Origin: Gnetum montanum
Lineage: Eukaryota > Streptophyta > Gnetopsida > Gnetales > Gnetaceae
DNA length: 22,360 bases
Direction of reading: 5' to 3'
Assembly (NCBI GenBank): GCA_015680685.1
Contig: MNCI01009650.1
Span: 1,095,196 to 1,117,555, forward strand
Shown here: piece after piece, positions 1 to 9,513 of the stretch
Position numbering within the stretch: position 1 is the stretch's first letter
Layout of the letters: every line of letters starts with the position of its first letter
Notes under the pieces: generated by a model
What the model saw: only the letters and a program-made list of their open reading frames with translations
Told to the model about the DNA's origin: nothing
The model's database searches: none
Translations under genes and position numbers: made by a program

Positions 1-660
1 CATGCATGGATCCTATTAATCCACTTATTAATCCTTGTCATGGCCAAATTTTTAGTCATGGGGTTCTGATCTTCATGATTTTTAAGTGATTTTCATTTTC
101 TTCTTCTTTTTGCACTTTTTTGTCATTTTCCTATTTCTTGATCCAAATTTTTCCTATTTCTTCTAGTTTTTTCTAGTTATTTTTTTTTTCATTTTCTTTG
201 TTGAGTAATCTTACTTGTGAATAAAATGATCCTATTGCCCATTGAGGTGAGGCTTTCTCTATGTTGTTAAGTCATAAGGGATTGATTATTTGGACATTGG
301 GAACACATCATCCATCCACTCATTCCATTAATAAGAGGTTCTTGGTTTGGTCATAATGATAACCTTTTTCATCATCCAACCTAAAAATAACTTCATAATC
401 ATTGTGTCTAAATAGAAGAGTGTAGAACCAAGTCAAAATGTAAAAGGTATGACATCAAGGAGATTTGTGGATTCTCTTTGGCCACTTCTATATGTTCTAT
501 CATGTTGTTAATGTTGTAATTATATCCTTGTAGATCTAATGAAAATTGAAGTAAGAGTAAATTAAAATAGCACTGAATAAACTTCTGTAGGTCCCCATTG
601 GAAAGACATGTACCCATGCCTAAAGGTTGACAGTTTCTTAGAATTGAAAAAAAAATTAAC
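1..660 (+). other. Post-pol spacer of copy A
   Basis: This stretch is noncoding and T-rich. It corresponds collinearly with 16500-17330 of copy B. The shared landmarks are ttagtcatgggg, a following T-rich run, a paired 'catccatccac/catccacccatccac' segment and the 20-base string around 605-624. I see no gene. The one minus-strand reading frame here (408-617) matches nothing and is not supported. Confidence 0.6.
51..63 (+). other. Internal polypurine-tract-like motif (copy A)
   Basis: The sequence tttagtcatgggg is the same motif that sits immediately before the 3' LTR (4674-4687). It also occurs after integrase in copy B (16525-16537). Its position at the end of pol suggests an internal second-strand primer or a relic of an earlier 3' end. 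The function is inferred. Confidence 0.4.
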
Positions 661-1407
661 TAAGTGTGCCATAATAAAGCTCCTCCCTTAGATGGAATGC
701 CAAGTGATGTTACTCCTTGTGGCTATGATAGTCTTATGGTTGTCTATCAATGAGATGAAACAATGTGATGTCACTATAATGTGGTGTGAGTTTGGCTTGA
801 ATCTTGGAAAGAAGGAATCATGATTATTTAACCATTAATAACACACAAGGTTTCATTGTGACCATGTTGAGACACCTCATGTCCCAACTTTTGCTATCCC
901 TTCTACAATCCATCTCATCTCCTTGTTCATGTGATCATAACTTATGGTTTTCTATAACATAGGCTTATTATATCAAACTAGTGATTTTAACATGTATTTT
1001 TTGTTTCATAGGTATGCATTGCATTCAATTCCTTTAGTGCATATGGACATTTTTAGGTATGGTTACACAAGGACATCATAAGCTAGGGCCTACTTTGGGT
1101 AGGATCCACTTGTGTAACTTTTGTGATTCATACTTGTTTGATACAACCACATCAATTTTCACCTTCCAAGTGCTTAGTTGTTATATTATATTATTTTCCT
1201 TATTGTGTAATTGATCTATCCACACCCTCAATTTCAATGCCTTTTTCTTGCTTATTCTAGTGCTTTCCACGTTGACGACTTCACCTTATTATAATTTTGG
1301 TGCCTCAAATTGATTTCTCACTTACCCTAGAATGGACTTAGCTTCAAGCCTTTCACTCACTCATAGAGCTTTAGTTTGCATGCTCAGCTACCCCATTCAA
1401 TGAAAAT

Positions 1408-1480
1408 TTTTGGGCCCCGACATCGGGTCTAATGCGATGTTGTGTACCCAATGTTGAGTACCCGATGTCAGGTCTGACAA
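1408..1480 (+). promoter_or_regulatory. LTR U3-like GACATCGG-motif cluster
   Basis: The motif gacatcgg and its variants (cccgacatcggg, cgatgttg, cccgatgtcagg) recur in both orientations, followed by TA-rich sequence. Similar motifs precede the TATA box in the 3' LTR of copy A (4715-4790). The downstream sequence (1510-2070) does not resemble the remainder of that LTR. This is therefore at most an LTR fragment or an unrelated LTR of a similar style. Confidence 0.3.
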
Positions 1481-1484
1481 AATG

Positions 1485-1508
1485 ATATATATATATATAT
1501 ATATATAT
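1485..1508. repeat. (AT)12 microsatellite
   Basis: Twelve uninterrupted AT dinucleotides lie just downstream of the GACATCGG cluster. Confidence 0.95.
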
Positions 1509-2075
1509 GAACCCCATGGTATTCTGAATTCATTTTCTTCATTTGCTACTAGGGGAGTTGTCTAAATTTTCTCTTGTGACTTAGAGCTCTATGCACTCAT
1601 CTTCCACTTGCAATATTTAGCTCTATACTACTCTAATTTCTGTGTTGTTTGGACCCATCTAAATTCAAAGTGTTCAACATTAGCCTGAGAAGGGGGGGGG
1701 AAGTGGGGGGTTGTGCTTGCATGCGAAATTTGTGTCAAATTGCTAAAATTCACTATCACTCAATAGGTATCATAAGGGTAAGAATATTAAAAAATTTAGG
1801 AGTTATAATGAAAAATCACTCACATTAATGCCAAAAACCTAATTTTTCCAACCCACGGGCCCATAACCATCATTATAAGCCACATATAAGGAAAAAGGAG
1901 CCAATGGTCAAGGGTTGTAAAAAGAGATAGACACTTTTTGGGGATTTTTCTTGAAAATTTTTGTAACTCTGTGATCATATGCATTATGAACTTAATGAAC
2001 TAAGGTTACAGGTAAGGTATAAACTGATGATAACAAACATAACCTTAGTAACACTTGATCTTTGCTTGATTGCAA

Positions 2076-4495
2076 ATGGCCCCAAAGAGAGGTGTTCAAG
2101 GTGAATCCTCACAAAGAGTCATGAGGTGGCCAAGGTCAATAAGGCAAACATGTAGAACATGTAGGGCAGGAAGCACAATCCTATGACATTCACCAAGAGG
2201 CTCCTACTACTGGAAAATCAAAAGGGGAGGCTATAGAACCACAAGCTCTTGAGCAGGGACAATGTCTCACATTTCCTTCTAATTACCTTGCTACCACTTT
2301 AGAAAAGTCCATGTTGGCTTTGATTATCAAGGAGATGAACTTCAGCCCATTCATGGAGGTTTCTCTAGAAGCAATTCGGACGCAACTTAAGGTGTCCCCA
2401 TTGTGGCCCATTCTGTCAGACAGTGGTGAATGGTACCAAGGTGAAACTCATCAATTTTGGCACAATAAAGATGAGGGTATCATTGTTAACATCTATGAAG
2501 TGAAAATCTCTTATTCAATTAAAGAAATTGCTATGACTCTCAACCTGCCAAATGAAGGGGCTAAGGTTACTCATTTGTCAACTAGATTCAACCTTGAGAC
2601 TAAGAAATTGTGGCTAAGATAGACATATGACAAGTAGGATAAAACATACAATGAAATGACTTTAGAGGAGAGAACATATTTCAATATTGGGACTTACCAC
2701 CTATTTCCCACAAAAGGGCTTAACCAAATTTCAACTTATGAAGCTAGGGGAAGTGCCATTTTAATGGATAAATTTGTGGCTAATCTTCCCTAGTTTTATT
2801 TCACTGAAATCCAATGGCAGTTTGAAGAAATGAAGTCAAGGACACCAACGCTTCCATTTCCCTACTTAATTAGAAGATTGTGCAAATGCACTAGGATCCT
2901 GGGATATCCTAATGATATCCCTAGGAAGGCTCAAAATGTCTCCTTCACTAAACTCCTAAAAACTCCAGCACCAAGAAAGGATCTTGGTGAAGAACAAGAA
3001 GCAGAGAAGGACATAGAGCCACAAACAAAAACATAATGTGAGCCTGAGCAATGCCCACAGGCACAAGCTTCACCACCACTACCACCACAAGACTATAGGC
3101 CCTCAATGAGCCACTTGTGGAAGATCGTTGAAGTAGNATCACCCTATGTTGGGTCAGTTGATACTATGGGCTGTACAACATCATCCATGATGTGAAAGAG
3201 GTTGGACTCATCCTTGCTTCCCTAGCTAACTGCTTCAACGATCTTCCACAAGTGGCTCATTGAGGGCCTATAGTCTTGTGGTGGTAGTGGTGGTGAAGCT
3301 TGTGCCTGTGGGCATTGCTCAGGCTCACATTATGTTTTTGTTTGTGGCTCTATGTCCTNCTGCCTTAAGAGCTGAATGATGGGATCTTACCTGTTTTGTT
3401 GCACCAAATCAAATTAAGTAGTTCAGGATGAAGCAGCTAACCAAGTTAACTAAAGAGAGAGCAGCTACTAAGTAAGAGAAAGAGAAGGTGGTTTGGAATG
3501 CCTCTATTGCTGATGTGAAATTTCATGCATACAAAAAGGCATTGACCATCATACAAGAAGAGAATAAGCAACTCACCACAGAAAATTCCAAGTTGACCAC
3601 CATGAAGAAGCAAAATAACATTTTAGAGAAAAACATCCACTAGTTAAGAGAATAACTAGTGAGGGTCAACCAAGACATGAATAGATTGGCTAGAGAGAAT
3701 AGAATCCTCTTAATGAAGGAGGTCCATGCTATCTATCAGAAGTTAGCAATTGAAATTAGTGCATGGTAAAATGATGCTAAAAAGCATGAAAAACTAAAGG
3801 AGCACTTCAATGACCAAGTTGGCATGTACAAGTAGATCAATGAAAAAGATATCCAGATGGCCAAGGCCCACGTTAGCTCCTTGTCAGCACAGAATCTTGA
3901 GTGGCAACCCATCTTGGATAGTTATGCCTTTATCCATCAAGCGAAAGTCAAGAATAAAGACTTGTAGATAGAAGATCTGCAAGAGTACATGGCAATGGCT
4001 AACCTTAGATATGCTCACCTTACCATGTTGAAAATAGGTCACCCTCAAAACAAGCTAGAAAAACAAGTGGCAACGACCTATGCATTATATGAGAAAGATT
4101 TTGTAGATCAAAATGATGCTTTATAGAAACTATAGGTGGAAAACTCAGAATTAGAGGTGGTTAAAGCTAGCTATTAAGGATAGAAGGATGTAGCCTTGAA
4201 CCTAGCTCAAAGATTGACCAATTATCATGAACTCAAAGAAAAAGCTAGGACCTTCAAGAAGGAATGAAAGCAATTCATAGCTTGATATGTAAAGGCAAGT
4301 TAAATGTCCCTACAACTGCCATGTCCTTGGGATGTACCGATGCCAACACACATCAGCTTAGTAGCTTGGATGGTACATAACCCAAGGATGGAGAACGAGA
4401 AGTTGCAGGTGTTTCTCGATCACTACAAATTTCAATGGCCTGGCGACAAAGGAAAGTAACCAATGGAAGAGCCACTACCTCCAAGCACCACATGA
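2076..4495 (+). pseudogene. Post-pol extra ORF: globular N-terminus plus long coiled coil (copy A)
   Basis: This is a long decayed ORF in the position where Athila elements carry an env-like gene. The start is the ATG at 2076 (MAPKRG), followed by one frameshift before about 2200. From 2227 one frame runs to about 3136. It holds a domain with the motif SGEWYQGE and a pattern FW-x5-IIVNIYEVKISYSI, repeated in copy B at 17573 on. A proline-rich hinge follows (about 3030-3110). After the inverted repeat, frame 2 runs from about 3362 to TGA 4493-4495 with no frameshift. It is rich in Lys, Glu, Gln, Leu and Asn and looks like a coiled coil of about 280 residues. About 20 in-frame stops interrupt it, nearly all explicable as Gln, Arg or Trp codons changed by C-to-T. 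I see no signal peptide or membrane segment. A plant mobile-domain-like or 'plant transposon protein' relationship is possible but unproven. The function is unknown. Confidence 0.65.
3005..3361. repeat. Perfect 129-bp inverted repeat with 99-bp loop
   Basis: Arm 3005-3133 is the exact reverse complement of 3233-3361 apart from an N at 3359. The loop is 3134-3232 and has an N at 3137, four bases beyond the left arm. It interrupts the post-pol ORF: the left arm reads in the ORF frame, whereas the right arm is its antisense copy. Zero divergence in an otherwise badly decayed locus, plus undetermined bases near the arm ends, suggests an assembly or fold-back artefact. A very recent inverted duplication is the alternative. 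Confidence 0.95.
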
Positions 4496-4673
4496 GCTTC
4501 CCAGTTATGTTTTTGCTTTGTAGTAATGTATCCAATTTTTTGAATTATACCACTATAGTATGCAAGAGTTACTTGTTTTGTTCATTATTTAAGTGAATCA
4601 ATAATCCCATACCTACCCAATATTTTATAATGAACTTGTTCCTCATTTTGTTTAACTCGAGCACAAGTTTTCA

Positions 4674-4689
4674 TTTAGTCATGGGGGTA
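4674..4689 (+). other. Polypurine tract before the 3' LTR (copy A)
   Basis: The sequence tttagtcatgggggta directly precedes the LTR start TGATGAG. Its position and G run fit the plus-strand primer of an LTR retrotransposon. The same core recurs at 51-63 and 16525-16537. Confidence 0.6.
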
Positions 4690-5548
4690 TGATGAGTCAT
4701 TGTTTGTTAGGCCCTGACATCGGATACATGATGTTGAAGCCCCAACGTTAGAGCCAAGAAGTGACATCAGATATTTGATGTCGCCTCATCTAGGTTTTCC
4801 TATAAATATAGCACTTGGGGACTCAAATGATACAATATGTAGAATGTATGAAGTAGGGAGGAAGTTTTAGTTTTCAATTTTTTTCCTTAGAGTTTGTTAT
4901 TCCTAGTTCATGCCCATAGTGTGATGTCTATAATTGTATGGTACCTCTGTCCAAGTGTGACATACTTAGACATATTACATGACTAGCAATAAAGATTGAG
5001 ATTACTCCCATCATTGCAACATCCACTTAGATTATTATTACTTTTGAATTGTTAATTATTTACTACTTCCTTTAGTTAAATGTTTCCATTTATTGCTATT
5101 ATTAAGTAGAATGAGTGCACCTCAATCACGAGAATTTAAGTGTAAATACTTGATGACCCAATGGTGTATTGTTTGGCATAACTAATGACATATGCTTGGC
5201 AACCTTAGAAGTAGTCTCACGAAGTCCAAGACATGTACAAATGATTAAGTGAAAATACTCATCACACATAGGCTAGTTAGATTTGACATTCCATTATCCC
5301 TTAGCTTAATTAATTTACCTTTTATCGTCATTAGGAGTAGCATAGAGTTAGACAACATCATACACCACACTTTGGACTAAACCATACGTGACAAAGCTAC
5401 CACTAGTCCAAATGGGAAGATAGCGAACTGTGATCAAAGCATAATGATCTAAATACCACAACTAGTCCCATCCATGGAATTCAATCGGATCATGCATGAA
5501 CACTTGTGATTCATATGGTTAAGTGTAGGGGTACCTTGTTGCTCATCA
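4690..5548 (+). repeat. 3' LTR of copy A (859 bp)
   Basis: The LTR begins TGATGA and ends TCATCA, a 6-bp terminal inverted repeat. Its right end (for example ccatggaattcaatcgga, then catgcatgaacac and gattcatatggtt) matches 10393-10442 of the copy B LTR. A middle portion (gcttggcaacc..., 5193 on) matches 10090 on. U3 carries two related modules, GACATCGGATACATGATGTT (about 4715) and GACATCAGATATTTGATGTC (about 4766), and a TATA box follows. Length and sequence have drifted from the 956-bp copy B LTR. Confidence 0.75.
4801..4808 (+). promoter_or_regulatory. TATA box of copy A 3' LTR
   Basis: TATAAATA lies 112 bases into the LTR, after the GACATCGG modules. Copy B has the corresponding ctataaatatgcactc at about 9683. 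Confidence 0.5.
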
Positions 5549-6940
5549 TTAATCAATGCCATGCCTAAAGCTATACATATACATATATATATGAACATAA
5601 AATTATAATTTAATTTTAAATGATAATCCAAATGTGTATTTAAAGAATAAGGGGAAGGTTATCATTAAAAGGAAAAATGGAATTTATTATATAATTATCT
5701 GATAGGCCAACTATAGCATGTATTTCTCTAATTTTAATAACTTCCTATGGAAGTTATGACTTCTAGGATGGTTATAAATTAATCCCCTAGATATTTGTAG
5801 TACCTTAACTTTTCATGATTATTGTAATTATCCTAAGGTCACTATAAAATGGCCTTCAAAGGTAGAATTAAAAGGGGGAATTGGGTAAAAGATACTTAGA
5901 AGAAAAATATTGAATATTGTAAAACATGGCTTGCTAGAGGCATCAATTTAGCTACTTTGTTTTAATCCTATGAGTTCATTTCTTCCCATTTTTTATTTAC
6001 TTAGCTAATTTTTTAGATAGTATCATGCTTGGCATTTATTTTTTGTATTTTTCTAGGTTTCCTTTATAACTTTTTTTTGTGCAATATTAAACATCTATTA
6101 AGGTTTGCTAAATAAGAGCTTATGTTGTATTAGAAAATCATCTTGAGTAATTTAATGGTAATGCCTTATTGAAATAAACTATTTGAGTTTAGGGAATCTA
6201 GAAAATGTTTGATACTTTGAGATGTCTAAAACAACCTCTTTATTTTTAAAGTTTATTGCCTTAATATTGCAATCTTGAAATTGTCAAATTTTTTTGGAAG
6301 TTTTATTATTTGCAATTCTTGACCAATTTTAACTAGCCAAATAGAAGCTTGTACTTTATCATTTACAAAGCATTTTGATAATTAAATATAGTGTCTTTTA
6401 TGAAATTTCTTGTTGAGTTTAGAAGGTTTGAATGATTCGTAATAAATTGAATTGGAATAGCTTTATTTTAAAGTACTTCCTCATGTTAATTTAACTTGCT
6501 TAAATGTTTGAGATTCCACACAAAACTACTTTCTTTTCTTTTCTCTTTCTAAAACCCATTGAATCTCACTCTATTTCTAATTTTTTTGTGTAATTTTTTC
6601 TTTGGGGGAAATTAAGAGTAGATTGGCAGAATTGTGCTCAAATGTTTTTGTGAAATTCTATTTGTTCCAAGTAATGTAATATAGGGAATAAATAGACCAA
6701 GTGACTTGACAAAATAGGAACCTTCAACAACTCACAGTATTTGACAAAGTTAGCTAAATTTCTTTAATGAAAACTAATTACAGTTTCATACACAACCCAA
6801 CCATTTCAACATTTACAATAGCAAACACATACTCACTTTTAGTTTATTTCATAAACATTGACTCTATTTGGAGGTATCTAGGCCATGGTGTTGCCAGAGA
6901 CCATAAAGCACCTAAACCTTGTTTAAAGAACATCTTTGCA

Positions 6941-6965
6941 TCTCATGACCCCAAAGGTCATGAGA
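6941..6965. repeat. 10-bp hairpin
   Basis: tctcatgacc, a five-base loop ccaaa, then ggtcatgaga form a perfect stem in a locally GC-richer patch (6870-7010). No poly-T follows, so there is no reason to call it a terminator. Confidence 0.6.
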
Positions 6966-7254
6966 CCAAAGGCCCCTAATGTTGGTGGTCCCAAACGATC
7001 TCCAACAGATTCATATATGATCTCTTAGTTTGTAATATATATTTTCTCATAAGATTGTATAAAATTAACCTCTAAAATATTAAATTTTTTAGTTTTAAAA
7101 CTCTAAAATTTTAATCCTAGGCTATCATAACAATCCAAACTATGTTAATGCTTGGATGTATATTTTCTAATTTTTTAGAGTTAAATAATAAGTTATAGTC
7201 AAAATAAGAAAATAACTTGGCTTATTTCTTATATGTAAGTACCTTTACTTTAGT

Positions 7255-7470
7255 ATAAATGATGACTTAATAATAATGAGATATTAGCCTAGTGTTAAGA
7301 TACTTGATTTGGAAGCTCTAGGTTGTGAGTTCAATTTTAGTGGACAATGTTGAGTTATATAAAGTTTTAATTGGACTATATATCTTGGGGTGTGCTTTTG
7401 TTTCACTTATTTTAGGTTTCAACACCCCCACTTATTCTAGATTCCAACACCTCCCAATAAATGATGACTT
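7255..7470 (+). mobile_element. tRNA-derived SINE-like insertion with 14-bp direct repeats
   Basis: A body of 188 bases (7269-7456) is bounded by perfect 14-bp direct repeats ataaatgatgactt at 7255-7268 and 7457-7470, as expected for target-site duplication. Near its left end, tagcctagtgttaag (7284-7298) resembles a Pol III A box and ggttgtgagttcaattt (7321-7337) resembles a B box, at tRNA-like spacing. The right part holds two related C-rich segments (caacacccccacttatt; ccaacacctccc). No poly-A or poly-T tail is visible, which is unusual for a plant SINE. Confidence 0.6.
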
Positions 7471-7904
7471 GATATAATTTTTGTAACTTTTTCATGACCA
7501 AAAATTTTAATTTATACCTATATGTTACTTTTAAAATGACCAAAAAGAGCTAAATGAGTGATAAATTCACAAACTATGGGATTTTTATGTATAAATTATT
7601 TATTTTTTTTGCTACTTTACATATTTATTATCTACTAGCCTTGTTGCATTTAAGAAACACACCAAAAGTTACCTCATGAAATTACAAGACCGTATTTTCA
7701 TATTCATATTTTAATAAAGCTATGAAATTTTCTTTAAAAATAAATATTTAATTATAAAATTTAAATCTTTTTATACTATCATGTTTCTATAATATTCTAG
7801 TTACTTTTCAAATACATCTTTAATGTAAGGAATGGAATAAGTTTAATCAAACATTGAAACATTGTTTTCTATCTTATAGAATTCATTGTTTAAATTTAAT
7901 AGTA

Positions 7905-7990
7905 AAGTGTTAGCTTAGTGATAAGACTTTTGATTTGAAAGTTATAAATTTTTCATTTAATTTTAGTGGGAATGCTAAACAAGTTATGGG
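7905..7990 (+). mobile_element. Older, diverged relative of the SINE head
   Basis: Sequence from ttagcttagtgataag through ttaattttagtggg aligns without large gaps to 7284-7345 of the 7255-7470 insertion. It shares the A-box-like segment, the tttgattt-gaaagt segment and ttttagtgg. The B-box-like segment is degraded. No flanking duplication was found. Confidence 0.4.
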
Positions 7991-8730
7991 TTTAATTTTA
8001 TTAAGCAAATGCTAAGTTATAAGTTTGTATTTGAATATAGCAAGTATGGGAGAAATATGTTAATAGCATTAAACTTCAAAGTATAAATGGACCATAAAAT
8101 TTTAGTTTCAATTTTGATTTTATTAAAGAGCATATGGTATAGAGTTTTTAACAATGACATGTAATAGAATTTTAAAAAATTGATTATAGGTTGGAACTAC
8201 AAAAGGAAATTTAATTTAAACTAAATGAAAAAGATTTACATATTAAGATAAGACATCTAACATTAGCTATGTCATTAAAATTTGAATTAGATATGGTAGA
8301 TTGGAATTCCAGGTTAAGAAAGAACTACACAACTTATCTTTGAAAGATAATATGATAAAAACATGCCTCTTTACATCATCTTGTATTTAAGCTTTAATAT
8401 TGGTAGAGCTACCAATCTTGATTTTTAATAATTTTTTATATATAATTATGTCATCTTCTTAAGAAAAAATATTGCTAATTCACATACCATACATTTAATC
8501 TATCATATAGATCCATAGGGAACATTTCATAGCATTTCCCTCATTTAAAAATTTACTTACAGTATTCTAGCTAATTTGGTACAAGTCATAAGTAAATTAT
8601 CTTTGTTTCAATGTATCATGCATGTATCATCTTTACATATTAATATAAGGTATCTAATGTATACTCATATTGAAATTCTATGTAGAAAAAGAATCACAAA
8701 ACCCATCTTTAGTCATTAAAGATGATAAAA

Positions 8731-8802
8731 ACACATTAAAAACAAGTTCACTAAACCATAAAATCAACACATTAAAAACAAGTTCACTAAACCATAAAAT
8801 CA
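8731..8802. repeat. Perfect 36-bp tandem duplication
   Basis: Two identical adjacent 36-base units occupy 8731-8766 and 8767-8802; each begins acacattaaaaacaagttca. The lack of any mismatch implies a recent event, such as replication slippage or filled-in break repair. Confidence 0.95.
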
Positions 8803-9513
8803 ATTACATCATTTAAAATATGACAATTAACTATATGAGGCAAAATATTTTTTTAATGCAGCCAAATGTGAATATAAATTGAAAAATAATGTGTGTAGAA
8901 GTAACTAAAGTAAATTGGTTATGTGAAAGTAAAAAACCCAAAATTTCATTATTCTACTCACTGAATTATTAGTAGTAATTCCATTCATTTATCTCTTCTT
9001 TTACAACATAATACCCAAATAGCTATGTTATTACATTAAGTTTAAATAATACTAATTCAAGAATTCATTAAATTGCTAAACTGTTAATTGCAAAAACTCA
9101 TTAAAAAATTCCATTAGTCTTATAACTAGAATAACTACATTATATATATATTTTTAGTGGCATAATAAAAACTACATAGGAGTTGTATGAATCAAATATG
9201 TTGAATATCTATCATGTAAGATAATAGAGTATAAATACCATAATTAAACTTAACATGGTATTTCTCAAAGATCTTATTTATGGTAATCTTAGTGGCTCAA
9301 AATAAAAGAATTGTTCTACTTGATTCAAGCCTTTTACAACACCTTTTGAAATGCAAGAATAAATGATAATATTGATGACCTTATCCATAAAGATTGATTT
9401 TTTTTACAATATGCACATGACTTAAACCTATTGTAGCCTGTAAATATTGAGATATATAGCCAAGTTTATATTTTCATCACAACTAATATGTCAACCATAA
9501 CTTATATCATGTG

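Larger units (their letters stand above)
661..2075. other. Unassigned segment between post-pol spacer and ORF (copy A)
   Basis: I find no supported gene here. Copy B has only about 200 bases between the equivalent landmarks, so this segment is about 1.2-1.4 kb longer in copy A. Visible content: a 10-bp inverted repeat (1062-1071 against 1109-1118), a GACATCGG-rich stretch (1408-1480) resembling the U3 of the family LTR, an (AT)12 microsatellite, a nine-G run near 1692 and a consensus-like splice donor CAG/GTAAGG near 2009-2016. It could be a nested insertion in A or sequence deleted from B. Confidence 0.5.
1..5548 (+). mobile_element. Athila-type Ty3/Gypsy element, 3' part (copy A)
   Basis: This is the right-hand portion of an LTR retrotransposon whose pol lies to the left of the window. 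Its first 640 bases align by eye with the spacer that follows integrase in copy B (16500-17330), including the shared string gacatgt(t)acccatgcctaaa. It continues through a long post-pol ORF, a polypurine tract and a 3' LTR. The LTR tail (5470-5548) closely matches the LTR tail of copy B (10393-10469). The Athila assignment comes from copy B, which has a tRNA-Asp-like primer site, the polymerase motif FMDDFS and the integrase motif GACGGH. The left boundary is unknown. Confidence 0.75.
5549..9513. other. AT-rich intergenic spacer without genes
   Basis: About 4 kb separates copy A from copy B. I see no coding region of recognisable family in any frame. The identifiable content is a SINE-like insertion (7255-7470), an older relative (7905-7990), a 36-bp tandem duplication (8731-8802), a 17-bp palindrome (5739-5755), a 10-bp hairpin (6941-6965) and short TA runs at 5574-5592 and 9140-9155. 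A TATA-like ctataaaatgg at 5841-5851 may be chance in such AT-rich sequence. Confidence 0.6.

Noticed and set aside
408-617. Minus-strand open frame of 69 codons
   Set aside because: It lies in the post-pol spacer conserved with copy B as noncoding sequence; the translation resembles no family.
1401-2075. A complete 5' LTR matching the 3' LTR at 4690-5548, making 1401-5548 a small non-autonomous element
   Set aside because: Only the GACATCGG motifs resemble each other. The TATA-downstream parts and the LTR tail (ccatggaattc...tcatca) are absent, and no primer site follows.
2948-3142. Minus-strand open frame over the left arm of the inverted repeat
   Set aside because: It is the antisense of the ORF's Pro-rich hinge; its Val/Leu run is simply complementary to Pro/Gln codons.
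5449-5631. Minus-strand open frame of 60 codons
   Set aside because: It overlaps the conserved LTR tail of copy A and has no family resemblance.
5841-5851. TATA box (ctataaaatgg) of a host gene or solo LTR
   Set aside because: No coding region or LTR partner follows; TATA-like strings are expected by chance in this AT-rich spacer.
6767-6979. Plus-strand open frame of 70 codons
   Set aside because: No recognisable motif; its 3' end is the 10-bp hairpin region.
7284-7345. A functional tRNA gene
   Set aside because: A- and B-box-like segments are present but no cloverleaf with an acceptor stem or anticodon arm can be drawn; it fits a SINE head.
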